From NCBI GenBank assembly GCA_045612185.1, contig JAZKYO010000092.1:1-64000 (forward strand): 64,000 bases of DNA, given 5' to 3'. This DNA is from RGIG8775 sp045612185 (GTDB lineage Bacteria > Bacillota > Clostridia > Oscillospirales > CAG-272). A model generated the notes under the pieces. It had not been told where the DNA came from. It was given only the letters and a program-made list of their open reading frames with translations, and did no database searches. Position numbers and translations under genes: made by a program. Shown here piece after piece: positions 1 through 7,359 of the stretch; the stretch's first letter is position 1, and each line of letters opens with the position of its first letter.

Positions 1-824
1 GATACTATGTAAAGTACAGGTAAAATAATACCGAGCGGTTGGAACATAACGAACACGCATACGTTTATTGCAAGCATAGCTATCATCCAAAGAATAGCGA
101 GAACATTGCGCTTTATCCCCAACGCTACAAAAATCAATGCGTTTTTAAAAAGCTTGCTGATTTTCATATCAAACGTCACCAACATAAGATAGAGATAAAA
201 ACGCATAATAAAATAGATTATACTAATAGCAATAATTGCCACATACATAAAATCTCCAAAGAAATCCGAAGGCAAATTGCTGAGATACGTAAAATCTACA
301 ATTAAAATTGTAATCAGCAAAGCGTCGATTATTCCAAAGCCCAGAGCCTGCTTAAAGTTTCTCTTGATAGCGTGCTTCATGTCAGAGAAAATAAACACGG
401 GATTACCGGTAACCAGCTCTCTCATAAGGTAAGTCAGCCCAGCGTTCCAAAATCCAAACGTAAGCACAAATAAAAGATAAAGACCAACGAGCAAAAGCAA
501 CAGTCCCCAGGTTTCATGGGGAATACGGTATTGAATAGACGAGGTGAACATAGCTATCATATCGGCCGGTGTCGCCTCGGGAAAATCAATAATTCCTTGC
601 AGTACGGGATACGCAGAATCAAGGATAGTGGGTTTGGTTTCAGTCCAAAAGTATGTAAAAAAAGCAACAATCAAAGGCGCAAACTGAAATATAGCCAAAA
701 GGTTAATAGATATAAGCTTCGTAAGCTTTCGCCAAAGAGATTTAAAGAAATAACCAACATTAGGCGTTGTATCTTCGGGGCGTTCAACACCTATGTCATC
801 TTTTTTGAAGTTGAAAAATTTCAT
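1..824 (-). CDS. DUF624-like (YesL-type) membrane protein, C-terminus cut by window edge
   Basis: The reverse strand is open from an ATG at 824 to the window edge. An AAAGGTAG ribosome-binding site lies just upstream. The reading begins MKFFNFKKDDIGVERP and then shows hydrophobic segments at about residues 35-50, 85-105 and 140-200, so it is an integral membrane protein. The stretch reading YLMRELVTGNP, followed by a conserved-looking DMKHAIKRNFKQAL loop, resembles the DUF624/YesL family, whose members often sit beside carbohydrate importers. That assignment is from recalled family features, not an alignment. The protein is incomplete at its C-terminus. No operon partner is visible inside the window, and its function is unknown. 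Confidence 0.6.
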   Translation of the reverse strand, partial: MKFFNFKKDDIGVERPEDTTPNVGYFFKSLWRKLTKLISINLLAIFQFAPLIVAFFTYFWTETKPTILDSAYPVLQGIIDFPEATPADMIAMFTSSIQYRIPHETWGLLLLLVGLYLLFVLTFGFWNAGLTYLMRELVTGNPVFIFSDMKHAIKRNFKQALGFGIIDALLITILIVDFTYLSNLPSDFFGDFMYVAIIAISIIYFIMRFYLYLMLVTFDMKISKLFKNALIFVALGIKRNVLAILWMIAMLAINVCVFVMFQPLGIILPVLYIV

Positions 825-915
825 TATAAAAACTACCTTTATTAATATAATTACTTAACAAGTATATCACAAATTTTTTAATAAATCAAGAATAAGTAAT
901 AAACAAACAAATATT

Positions 916-1704
916 TTAATTTTTTCTGTTCTGCCTAAATATTTCGTACACCATAATAGTAGCGGCAGACGCCGCAGAAAGCGAGCCTTTAAATTCACGT
1001 CCGTACTCAACTCGCGCCACTGTGTCGGCCTTGGATTCAACAGCGCTCGAAACTCCTCGTTTTTCGCCGCCCACGATAAGCAACAACGGCTTTGACATAT
1101 CGGCATCGTACATTGATACAGAATCTCGTATTCCCGAACATATCACCTTGTAGCCCTTGCTTTTGAATATGTCAATAGCTTCTTCAAGATCCGACACAAA
1201 CATATCTATTAATTCAGATGCGCCTGCCGACGATTTTGCCACTATACCCGCAACGTTCATCCAGTTACGGTAGGGAAGAACTATTCCATCACAACCTGCG
1301 GCATAAATAGAACGCACAGAATATCCAAAGTTATAAGGGTCTTCAATACCGTCCATAAGAACATATACACCGCAAGGTTTTATACAATCTATACTTTCAC
1401 TCAAAGGCGGAATAACGTGAGGGTTACACAACGCAATTATACCACCGTGCGTATTGCCGGTAGTCAGTTTCTCAATAATATCTGCGGTAGTAAACTCAAT
1501 TTCAAAGCCCATTTCTGTAGACTTTCGATTTAAAAAAGCGATTTCTCGAGACTTGGACTTTCGTTTATCACTGTCAATCAGCACTTTGTTAATTTTTTGA
1601 CAAATATGTGATTCTTCATATTTTTTTATAATAGCTGAAATAGAAGTCATACCTTCAAATACGTTACCGTCAGTACAGGTAATATAAGTTTCTTTTTTTG
1701 CCAT
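916..1704 (-). CDS. TrmH/SpoU-family RNA 2'-O-methyltransferase-like protein
   Basis: The start is set at the ATG preceded by AAAGGA with an 8-nt spacer; an in-frame ATG 11 codons upstream has no ribosome-binding site. The product is 262 residues. An N-terminal RNA-binding-like region (about 1-105) precedes a SpoU-type knotted methylase domain (about 110-258). Motif 1 is visible as NFGYSVRSIYAAG (125-137) and motif 2 as GGEKRGVS (212-219). Motif 3 at about 241 reads SLSAASAATI, where family members usually have SLNVSVAA, so the conserved Asn is Ser. The family 2'-O-methylates ribose in rRNA or tRNA using SAM. The target here cannot be told from sequence, and the motif 3 change leaves activity uncertain. 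It is divergent from spoIIID. Confidence 0.75.
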   Translation of the reverse strand: MAKKETYITCTDGNVFEGMTSISAIIKKYEESHICQKINKVLIDSDKRKSKSREIAFLNRKSTEMGFEIEFTTADIIEKLTTGNTHGGIIALCNPHVIPPLSESIDCIKPCGVYVLMDGIEDPYNFGYSVRSIYAAGCDGIVLPYRNWMNVAGIVAKSSAGASELIDMFVSDLEEAIDIFKSKGYKVICSGIRDSVSMYDADMSKPLLLIVGGEKRGVSSAVESKADTVARVEYGREFKGSLSAASAATIMVYEIFRQNRKN

Positions 1705-1721
1705 AATGATTTTTCCTTTAG

Positions 1722-1750
1722 TTATAAAATTAAGCAATATGTCATAGAAT
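1722..1750 (+). promoter_or_regulatory. Possible sigma-E-like promoter of spoIIID
   Basis: TTATAAA (1722-1728) and CATAGAAT (1743-1750) are 14 nt apart, about 34 nt before the spoIIID start. This resembles the mother-cell sigma-E pattern (KMATATT, 14 nt, CATACAMT). spoIIID is a sigma-E gene in Bacillus subtilis, which is what makes the site attractive. The -35 match is poor. Confidence 0.25.
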
Positions 1751-1783
1751 GTAACAAATACACTTATAGAAAGAATTGATGAA

Positions 1784-2044
1784 ATGGTCTACATATCAGA
1801 ATCTAAAGAAAGATGTATAATCCTGGGAGAATATCTGGTCATCAACAAAGCAACTGTGCGTGCGGTAGCCCGCAAATTTGGAATCAGCAAAAGTACTGTG
1901 CATAAAGACATCACGCAAATCCTGAAAAGGACCGACAAAGATTTATACCGAGAAGTAAAATCTGTGTTAGAACTAAATAAACAAGAACGTCATCTTAGGG
2001 GCGGTGAGGCTACAAGAAAAAAATATAAAAGCGTGAATAGCTGA
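1784..2044 (+). CDS. spoIIID: Sporulation transcriptional regulator SpoIIID
   Basis: This 86-residue protein matches SpoIIID of Bacillus and Clostridium almost end to end. It has the helix-turn-helix TVRAVARKFGISKSTVHKDI at about residues 24-43 and the characteristic RHLRGGEATRKKYK tail at about 68-81. SpoIIID is a mother-cell DNA-binding protein that activates or represses sigma-E-dependent genes and prepares the switch to sigma-K. Its length is usual for the family. The start is the only sensible one, with a weak AGAAAG site before it. It appears monocistronic. Its presence is the clearest single sign that the organism forms endospores. Confidence 0.95.
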   Translation: MVYISESKERCIILGEYLVINKATVRAVARKFGISKSTVHKDITQILKRTDKDLYREVKSVLELNKQERHLRGGEATRKKYKSVNS

Positions 2045-2383
2045 TAAAACTCGCAAAATACAATAACTTACATTATTAAGCTTTATCCACTAAAGCTGTC
2101 CGCAAGTACGCATATAAAAGGCATTATCGCTATAAAATCTTTAATTTCAGTCCCCTCAATTATACAAAATTTGCATTTTGTATAATTGCTACACAGGAAA
2201 TAGGTAGAGCGCTCTGCCTCGCAGTTATATTAAACCAATTGAACAAGGCAACAATTATCTGCGCAATTATATAAGGTTTAAAAGCTAAGTTTAACTCTTA
2301 CACGTCGCTACATCTTATAAAAATACAGATACGTATATACGATCTAAAATATTATCACAGACGAGTCCGATCTTATTTGTTTT

Positions 2384-2412
2384 ATTATACCACTTTTACA
2401 AAAATTCATCAA
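2384..2412 (-). promoter_or_regulatory. Orphan leftward sigma-A-type promoter
   Basis: On the reverse strand, TTGATG (2407-2412) and TATAAT (2384-2389) are separated by 17 nt, and the -10 box is preceded by GTGG. The promoter faces the gene-free stretch upstream of the spoIIID stop, with no reading frame behind it. It is a candidate promoter for a non-coding or antisense RNA. Confidence 0.45.
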
Positions 2413-2483
2413 GTGATTTTAATCTATCTTCCCCGTTTTAAGCTTATAATTTACAGTTTGTTTATAAAATTGACTGCGATATG

Positions 2484-2492
2484 TGGTATAAT
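2484..2492 (+). promoter_or_regulatory. Extended -10 promoter of the flavodoxin-like gene
   Basis: TG at 2484-2485 followed by one base and TATAAT (2487-2492) makes an extended -10 element 30 nt before the gene start. No -35 hexamer sits at 17 nt, which an extended -10 can tolerate. Confidence 0.45.
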
Positions 2493-2522
2493 GTAGCTAA
2501 TAATATATTCTGGAGGCTTATT

Positions 2523-2948
2523 ATGGCTATTAAAATGCGTTTTCTTTATTACTCCAAGCAGAAAAAGATGAAGGCTCTCGGAGAGCTTATCAAGCAGGAA
2601 TTTCAGCTTGATAACATCAATGCCTTCGACATAATTCCCCCTGCTTATTCCTGCGACAAGGAAAGACTTGTTATCCTTGGCATTTCCGCTAAGAACGATC
2701 TTGAAGACACTGTCAGACGTTTCTGTAGCGAGCTTAATCCCAAGAAGGCTGCCAACGTAGCTATCGTTATCGATGGCAATGAGACCGCCGCTAACAAAGT
2801 AATTGAGGCACTTAATATTGCTGGCACCAATATAGTCGGTGACGTTCAGTATCTTACATGCGGTTTCTTTAACTCTAAGCTCTCTGACGATGAAAAAGCT
2901 AAATTCATCACATGGGCTCATGATATCGTTGACAACAAGCTCGTGTAA
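2523..2948 (+). CDS. Flavodoxin-like protein with an altered FMN loop
   Basis: The start is the ATG after TGGAGG; an upstream in-frame ATG lacks a site. The product is 141 residues. The order of elements looks like a short flavodoxin: first strand MRFLYYSKQKKMKALGELI, a middle strand LVILGISAKND, then LNPKKAANVAIVIDG, and a C-terminal CGFFNSKLSDDEKAKF segment like the family's usual tail. In true flavodoxins the first loop reads close to S-x-T-G-N-T and holds the FMN phosphate. Here it is SKQKKM, so FMN binding in the usual way is doubtful. The fold call is inference from pattern. The gene has its own promoter and terminator and no functional neighbours. Confidence 0.55.
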   Translation: MAIKMRFLYYSKQKKMKALGELIKQEFQLDNINAFDIIPPAYSCDKERLVILGISAKNDLEDTVRRFCSELNPKKAANVAIVIDGNETAANKVIEALNIAGTNIVGDVQYLTCGFFNSKLSDDEKAKFITWAHDIVDNKLV

Positions 2949-2955
2949 TTACATA

Positions 2956-2984
2956 AAGCCGGTCGATTGTTCGATCGGCTTTTT
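2956..2984 (+). terminator. Rho-independent terminator of the flavodoxin-like gene
   Basis: AAGCCGGTCGA (2956-2966) pairs with TCGATCGGCTT (2971-2981), with one G-U pair and a four-base loop, followed by a T run. It lies 7 nt after the stop codon. Confidence 0.85.
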
Positions 2985-3026
2985 CAATATAGCATTCAAA
3001 CGCAACCTACTTCCCAATACAAATAG

Positions 3027-3054
3027 AAAAACCGCCGCAAAAACGGCGGTTTTT
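3027..3054 (-). terminator. Rho-independent terminator of the P-loop protein gene, bidirectional
   Basis: AAAAACCGCCG and CGGCGGTTTTT form a perfect GC-rich stem with a short A-rich loop, and there are T runs on both strands. It sits 13 nt past the stop of the leftward gene and also backs up the rightward terminator at 2956. Confidence 0.8.
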
Positions 3055-3067
3055 ATTTAAGTATTAA

Positions 3068-3478
3068 TTAGTCAACGTACTTAAGAAGTGTTGCAGTTGC
3101 CTCTTCAATAGGAAGAGAAACAGTAAACACAACCTTTGCATTAGTATCTGCTGTAAGCTTATCGATCTTTTCAACAAGCTGCTCAAACTCAGCTACGTTG
3201 TTGTTACAAATCTTAAGCGCAGAGTCAACAAAGAGCTCTGTTACGTCGTGATTGCTTGCGAGAATTCCGGCAATAAAACCTGCCAAGGAGTGAGCGTCCT
3301 CGATATAGTACTCATCTGTATTTATCAATCTAGCCTGATACTTTATATCAAAGCGGAGCTTGGTTCCCTTTTCAATGCACACTACATCGCCGTGAGAAGC
3401 GTCAACCGCCTCGTTAACCATGCTAATAAGTGTCTTTGTCTTTCCCGTGCCTTTTACTCCGATAATCAATTTCAACAT
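3068..3478 (-). CDS. Small P-loop NTPase of unknown role
   Basis: The protein has 136 residues and a clear Walker A motif, GVKGTGKT (residues 7-14), directly after the first beta strand. A hydrophobic strand ending in Asp (TELFVDS, about 79-85) could be Walker B. A last strand, NAKVVFTVS, lies near residue 115. Beyond the nucleotide-binding core there is no further domain, so it is shorter than most characterised P-loop families. The start is well supported by CGGAGGT 8 nt upstream. It has its own consensus promoter and terminator and so is transcribed alone. I do not recognise its pathway. Confidence 0.7.
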   Translation of the reverse strand: MLKLIIGVKGTGKTKTLISMVNEAVDASHGDVVCIEKGTKLRFDIKYQARLINTDEYYIEDAHSLAGFIAGILASNHDVTELFVDSALKICNNNVAEFEQLVEKIDKLTADTNAKVVFTVSLPIEEATATLLKYVD

Positions 3479-3526
3479 ACTGGGATACCTCCGTTATTTT
3501 TTTAAACCAAATGGTGGCTTGGTTTT

Positions 3527-3555
3527 ATTATACAATAAAAAGTATAAAAAATCAA
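3527..3555 (-). promoter_or_regulatory. Promoter of the P-loop protein gene
   Basis: On the reverse strand TTGATT (3550-3555) is 17 nt from TATAAT (3527-3532), about 50 nt before the start codon. Confidence 0.55.
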
Positions 3556-3589
3556 GACCTTTTATGAAAAAATATTATAATTTTCTCGA

Positions 3590-4927
3590 TTATTTTATGC
3601 GTTTTTCGAGCTCAGCTCTTTCAGCTTCATATCCGGGCTTGCCGAGAAGAGCGAACATATTCTTTTTATACGCCCCAACACCGGGCTGATCGAAGGGATT
3701 TACGCCAAGAACGTAACCCGAAATCGCACAAGCAAGCTCGAAGAAATAAATAAGATATCCAAGAGAATGCGCGCTCTTGTCTTCTACGTTTATAACGATA
3801 TTCGGAACTCCACCGTCAACATGAGCAAGAAGTGTTCCCTGCATAGCTGTCTTATTAACCTTGTTAAGATCCATTCCCGCAAGGAAGTTAAGACCGTCAA
3901 CATTTGCTTCGTCATAAGGAATTTCGAGCTCGAATCCCGTCTTTTCTACGTTAAGAACAGTCTCAAAAATGTTTCTCATACCGTCCTGTATGTACTGACC
4001 AAGCGAGTGAAGATCGGTTGAGAATATAACTGATGAAGGATAGATACCCCTCTGATCCTTACCTTCGCTTTCTCCGTAAAGCTGTTTCCACCACTCGTTA
4101 AAGAGCTGATTAGAAGGCTCATATCCTACAAGAATTTCGGTAGACTTCCCTTTGCGGTAAAGAATGTTACGAAGAGCAGCGTATTTATAACAATCATTCT
4201 TTGTTACGTCATCGTCGGTATACGCGTTTGCGGCATCCTGTGCGCCTTTCATAAGCGCGTCAATATCAATTCCTGCAACGGCGATAGGAAGAAGACCAAC
4301 TGCGGTAAGTACCGAGAATCGTCCTCCAACGTCATCGGGAACAACGAACGTCTGATAGCCCTTTTCATCAGAGAACTTTTTAAGAGTTCCACGAGCCTTA
4401 TCGGTTGTTACAAAGATACGCTCGCGAGCGCCTTCAACGCCGTACTTTTTCTCAAGAAGCGCTCTGAATACTCTGAATGCTACCGCAGGCTCGGTTGTAG
4501 TACCCGACTTAGAAATTACGTTTATGCAAACGTCTCTGCCCTCACAGATAGCAAGAAGCTCGGAAAGCGCCTCAGCGCTGATATTACAGCCCGAAAAATA
4601 AATGTCGGGTGTATCCTTTTTCATATTGTTGTAAACGGGAGACTTTACGAACTCTATAGCCGCACGAGCTCCGAGATACGAGCCTCCAATACCGATTACG
4701 ATAAACACATCGCAGTTCTTTTTAATCTTCTCTGCGCTTTTTTTGATGGCCTCAAACTCAGTCTTATCATAATCAAAAGGAAGAGTTACCCAGCCAAGAA
4801 AGTCGTTTCCGGGGCCGGTTTTTGTGCGCAGAAGATTGTGAGCCGTGGTAATCATAGGCTGAATATTCTTAACCTCAGCCTCGGAAATAAATCCGTTAAC
4901 ATAGTTTTCATTAAGTTTTACTGACAT
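3590..4927 (-). CDS. pgi: Glucose-6-phosphate isomerase
   Basis: This 445-residue protein is the short Bacillus/Clostridium form of phosphoglucose isomerase, which interconverts glucose-6-phosphate and fructose-6-phosphate in the cytoplasm. Visible landmarks are VIGIGGSYLGARAAIEF in the first sugar-isomerase (SIS) domain, SKSGTTTEPAVAFRVF in the phosphate-binding loop, the signature DVGGRFSVLTAVGLLP, and the C-terminal signature GVNPFDQPGVGAYKKNMF. Length and all key motifs are intact. The start follows AGAGGTAG. It stands alone, between a P-loop gene and a sporulation-type carboxypeptidase gene. Its promoter shares an 18-bp block with that of pyrH (see findings). Confidence 0.97.
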   Translation of the reverse strand: MSVKLNENYVNGFISEAEVKNIQPMITTAHNLLRTKTGPGNDFLGWVTLPFDYDKTEFEAIKKSAEKIKKNCDVFIVIGIGGSYLGARAAIEFVKSPVYNNMKKDTPDIYFSGCNISAEALSELLAICEGRDVCINVISKSGTTTEPAVAFRVFRALLEKKYGVEGARERIFVTTDKARGTLKKFSDEKGYQTFVVPDDVGGRFSVLTAVGLLPIAVAGIDIDALMKGAQDAANAYTDDDVTKNDCYKYAALRNILYRKGKSTEILVGYEPSNQLFNEWWKQLYGESEGKDQRGIYPSSVIFSTDLHSLGQYIQDGMRNIFETVLNVEKTGFELEIPYDEANVDGLNFLAGMDLNKVNKTAMQGTLLAHVDGGVPNIVINVEDKSAHSLGYLIYFFELACAISGYVLGVNPFDQPGVGAYKKNMFALLGKPGYEAERAELEKRIK

Positions 4928-4958
4928 GATTCTACCTCTTTAATTTTAATCAACATTT

Positions 4959-4987
4959 ATATTACTACATTTTCCAAAATTTTTCAA
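4959..4987 (-). promoter_or_regulatory. Promoter of pgi
   Basis: On the reverse strand TTGAAA (4982-4987) is 17 nt from TAATAT (4959-4964). The segment GGAAAATGTAGTAATATA across the -10 region (4958-4975) recurs exactly at the pyrH promoter. Confidence 0.5.
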
Positions 4988-5017
4988 TAGATTTTTCTAA
5001 AATTTTTTAGCTTTTTT

Positions 5018-6193
5018 TCATTTTATTAATATTTTTGCAAAAATACGCTTTAAAATATCCGAGTATTTTATTTTTTCTATTTTTTCGGTTGCGGTTATCG
5101 GGGTTTCCCCAACCACCAATTCCCCGTTTTTATATATTACTCGTCCCACTTTGTCTCCTATATTTACAGGCGCAGTTAAGCTTTCATTAAGCTCTGTCGC
5201 GGCTGTTATCTTTCCGTATTCATCTTTTTTTACCACCTTGTTAAAGTCCCCGTACGAGATACCGCAGCTTTCTTCAACTCCGCCTATAACCCTTAACTCA
5301 TCAAGCTTTTGTCCTTTCGCTGAAAATAGCGAATAGTTGGCGAAGCCATAGTCCAAAAGCTTAGTTGCAATTGCGTTTCGCTCATCCCTGCTCTCTGCAC
5401 CCATTATTACACAAATCAGATGCATATTACCTCGTTTTGCAGTAGCGCTAACACAAAACTTTGCCTTAGATGTAGAACCGGTTTTGAGTCCGGTCGCACC
5501 ATTATAGAAACGCACAAGACGATTAGTATTAGTCAACCCAAACTCGCCGTTTCTTATGGTATCCATCCATATAGAACTATACTCAAGAATTTTTTGATGC
5601 TTTATAAGCTCACGTGACATAATGGCAATATCTCGCGCAGAAGTCAGATGCTTGCTAACGGTGTCATCAAGTCCGTTGGTGTTTTCAAAATAAGTATTAT
5701 GCATACCAAGCTCGGTTGCGCGTTTATTCATCTTTTCCACAAACGCCTCCTCGCTTCCCGCAACGTGCTCAGCAAGCGCCACAGCGGCATCATTCGCAGA
5801 TGAGATTATAACGCTTTTAAGCATATCCTCAACGCTCATCATCTCGCCTTCCTCCAGAAAAACCTGTGAGCCCCCCATAGAAGCCGCGGTTGCACTTGTG
5901 CTTACCTGATCGTCAAGCTTAAGCGCGCCAGAGTTTATAGCTTCCATAACGATAAGAAGTGTCATTATTTTAGTGACTGATGCCGGAGGCAAGGCCTCAT
6001 CTGCGTTTTGTTCATAAAGAACCTCCCCCGTAGTTGCCTCCATAAGTATAGCACTTTTACAGTCAAGCTCAAAAGATGCGTTTGTGTCGACAGCACCTAC
6101 CGACATTTCGGAAGCGTTCACCCCCATCCCCCCGCACAAAAGTGACAATACAACCAGTAGAGATATAATTTTGACCCGAAAATAATTTTTCAT
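5018..6193 (-). CDS. D-alanyl-D-alanine carboxypeptidase, DacB/DacF type
   Basis: The start is the ATG after AAAGGTAAA; the frame extends 26 codons upstream without a site. The product is 391 residues. A signal peptide with hydrophobic core ISLLVVLSLLCGG (about 10-22) leads to a penicillin-binding carboxypeptidase domain with all three active-site motifs: S72-V-T-K75, S132-A-N134 and K237-T-G239. A second C-terminal domain (about 285-375) ends in an amphipathic helix, YSDILKRIFAKILIK, typical of membrane-tethered low-molecular-weight PBPs. The enzyme trims the terminal D-Ala from peptidoglycan stem peptides outside the membrane. The promoter resembles a sigma-E site, which would make this a DacB-like spore-cortex enzyme; that is inference. 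Confidence 0.92.
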   Translation of the reverse strand: MKNYFRVKIISLLVVLSLLCGGMGVNASEMSVGAVDTNASFELDCKSAILMEATTGEVLYEQNADEALPPASVTKIMTLLIVMEAINSGALKLDDQVSTSATAASMGGSQVFLEEGEMMSVEDMLKSVIISSANDAAVALAEHVAGSEEAFVEKMNKRATELGMHNTYFENTNGLDDTVSKHLTSARDIAIMSRELIKHQKILEYSSIWMDTIRNGEFGLTNTNRLVRFYNGATGLKTGSTSKAKFCVSATAKRGNMHLICVIMGAESRDERNAIATKLLDYGFANYSLFSAKGQKLDELRVIGGVEESCGISYGDFNKVVKKDEYGKITAATELNESLTAPVNIGDKVGRVIYKNGELVVGETPITATEKIEKIKYSDILKRIFAKILIK

Positions 6194-6221
6194 AGCTTTT
6201 ACCTTTCGTGTTTTTTGGTAA

Positions 6222-6250
6222 AATATATGAAGAACTAATTGAAAATATGA
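6222..6250 (-). promoter_or_regulatory. Sigma-E-like promoter of the DD-carboxypeptidase gene
   Basis: On the reverse strand TCATATT (6244-6250) matches the sigma-E -35 consensus KMATATT in full. It lies 14 nt from CATATATT (6222-6229), which matches CATACAMT at six of eight positions. No sigma-A pair is as good in this gap. Confidence 0.4.
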
Positions 6251-6283
6251 AAAGGAGCTTTGACTAATCACAAAGCTCCTTTT
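6250..6283 (-). terminator. Terminator of the galactose operon
   Basis: AAAAGGAGCTTTG (6250-6262) pairs perfectly with CAAAGCTCCTTTT (6271-6283) around an 8-nt loop, 3 nt after the galM stop codon. Confidence 0.8.
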
Positions 6284-6286
6284 ATA

Positions 6287-7345
6287 TTATTCCGCGGAAA
6301 ACGCGTAAATTGTTGTATAGTCGTACTTGTCACCTACATCAAGAGTGACGTCGGTAAAGTTCGGGTGATTGATAGAATCTGGCATATGCTGTGTTTCAAG
6401 ACAAAGCGCCATTTGTTTTCTCTTTACGCAACCACCCTTGAATGGGAATCCGTCATCTTCAAGGAAATTACCGGTGTAGAGCTGAACGCAGGGCTGATTT
6501 GTGTACATTTTCATTACTCTTCCACTCTTAGGATCCTTCAGCGTAGCTCGGAGAACAGGCTCTTCGCTCTCGCCGCCCGTAAAGTTAAAGCAGTGATCAT
6601 AACCGCCCGCAATCTTAAGATCAACGTTATCAGCGTCTATTTCCTCGCCAACGAGCTTTCCATTTCTGAAATCAAAGGGTGTGCCGTCAACGGGAGCAAT
6701 CTCTCCTGTGGGAATAAGAAGATCATCGGTTTTGATATAGGAATCGGCATCAATTTCCAGATAGTGACCTCTCACATCTCCGCTAGCATAACCGCCAAGG
6801 TTGAAATACGCGTGATTTGTAAGGTTAAGTATAGTCTTTTTATCAGTTGTTGCTTCATATCTGATGGAAAGAGCGTTATCCGCGGTAAGGGTATACGTTA
6901 CTTTAACGTTAAGTGTTCCCGGATAACCTTCTTCTCCGTCGGGGGAAATGTATTCGAGAACAAGCGCGGGGGATTCTCCGTCTATTTCAGTTGCCTTCCA
7001 AATCTTTTTGTCAAAACCAACCTTTCCGCCGTGAAGATGATTTACCACATTATTGTTACAGAAAAGGGTGTATTCTTTTCCATCAAGTGTAAATTTTCCG
7101 CCAGCAATACGGTTGCCAAAACGACCGATGAGTGCTCCCTGATATCCAGAAGCATTTGCGTAGTAATCTATATTATCATAACCACCGATAACGTCGGTGT
7201 ATCTTCCCTCTTTGTCAGCGACGTTAATCTGATTGATAATTCCGCCTCTGTCAAGAATTTTTACAGACATTCCGTTTTTATTTTCGAGTGTATAGGCATA
7301 TATTTCTACGTTATCAAGCTTTCCAAAAAGTTTTTTTGTTATCAT
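6287..7345 (-). CDS. galM: Aldose 1-epimerase (galactose mutarotase)
   Basis: The product is 352 residues from the ATG that follows GAGAGGTG. An ATG 15 nt upstream overlaps the galE stop but has no site of its own. The fold markers of galactose mutarotase are present: VNHLHGGKVGFDKKIW, the catalytic-His motif LTNHAYFNLGGYASGD, GGYDHCFNF, and the catalytic-Glu motif CLETQHMPDSINHPNF. The enzyme interconverts beta- and alpha-D-galactose, or other aldoses, in the first Leloir step. It is the last gene of a leftward operon, 14 nt after galE. No galK or galT is in view, so the operon may serve sugar-nucleotide synthesis as much as galactose breakdown. Confidence 0.95.
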   Translation of the reverse strand: MITKKLFGKLDNVEIYAYTLENKNGMSVKILDRGGIINQINVADKEGRYTDVIGGYDNIDYYANASGYQGALIGRFGNRIAGGKFTLDGKEYTLFCNNNVVNHLHGGKVGFDKKIWKATEIDGESPALVLEYISPDGEEGYPGTLNVKVTYTLTADNALSIRYEATTDKKTILNLTNHAYFNLGGYASGDVRGHYLEIDADSYIKTDDLLIPTGEIAPVDGTPFDFRNGKLVGEEIDADNVDLKIAGGYDHCFNFTGGESEEPVLRATLKDPKSGRVMKMYTNQPCVQLYTGNFLEDDGFPFKGGCVKRKQMALCLETQHMPDSINHPNFTDVTLDVGDKYDYTTIYAFSAE

Positions 7346-7359
7346 TTTTACACCTCTCA

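Larger units (their letters stand above)
2045..2522. other. Intergenic region of 478 bp between spoIIID and a flavodoxin-like gene
   Basis: No supportable protein gene lies here on either strand. It holds a perfect 14-bp inverted repeat (CAATTATACAAAAT, 2157-2170, pairing with 2175-2188). On the reverse strand the four-base loop reads GCAA, a GNRA-type tetraloop. An imperfect palindrome, GGTAGAGCGCTCTGCC, lies at 2203-2218. A good leftward sigma-A-like promoter is at 2384-2412 and points into the gap, away from any gene. Read leftward, TAAACC and GGTTTA (about 2231-2280) could also pair. The simplest reading is an undescribed non-coding transcript running from about 2377 toward spoIIID. No Rho-independent terminator is obvious. 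Confidence 0.35.

Noticed and set aside
2203..2218. GGTAGAGCGCTC-like sequence resembling a tRNA D-arm, a possible tRNA remnant
   Set aside because: No acceptor stem, anticodon arm or T-arm can be assembled around it; the likeness comes from a short palindrome.
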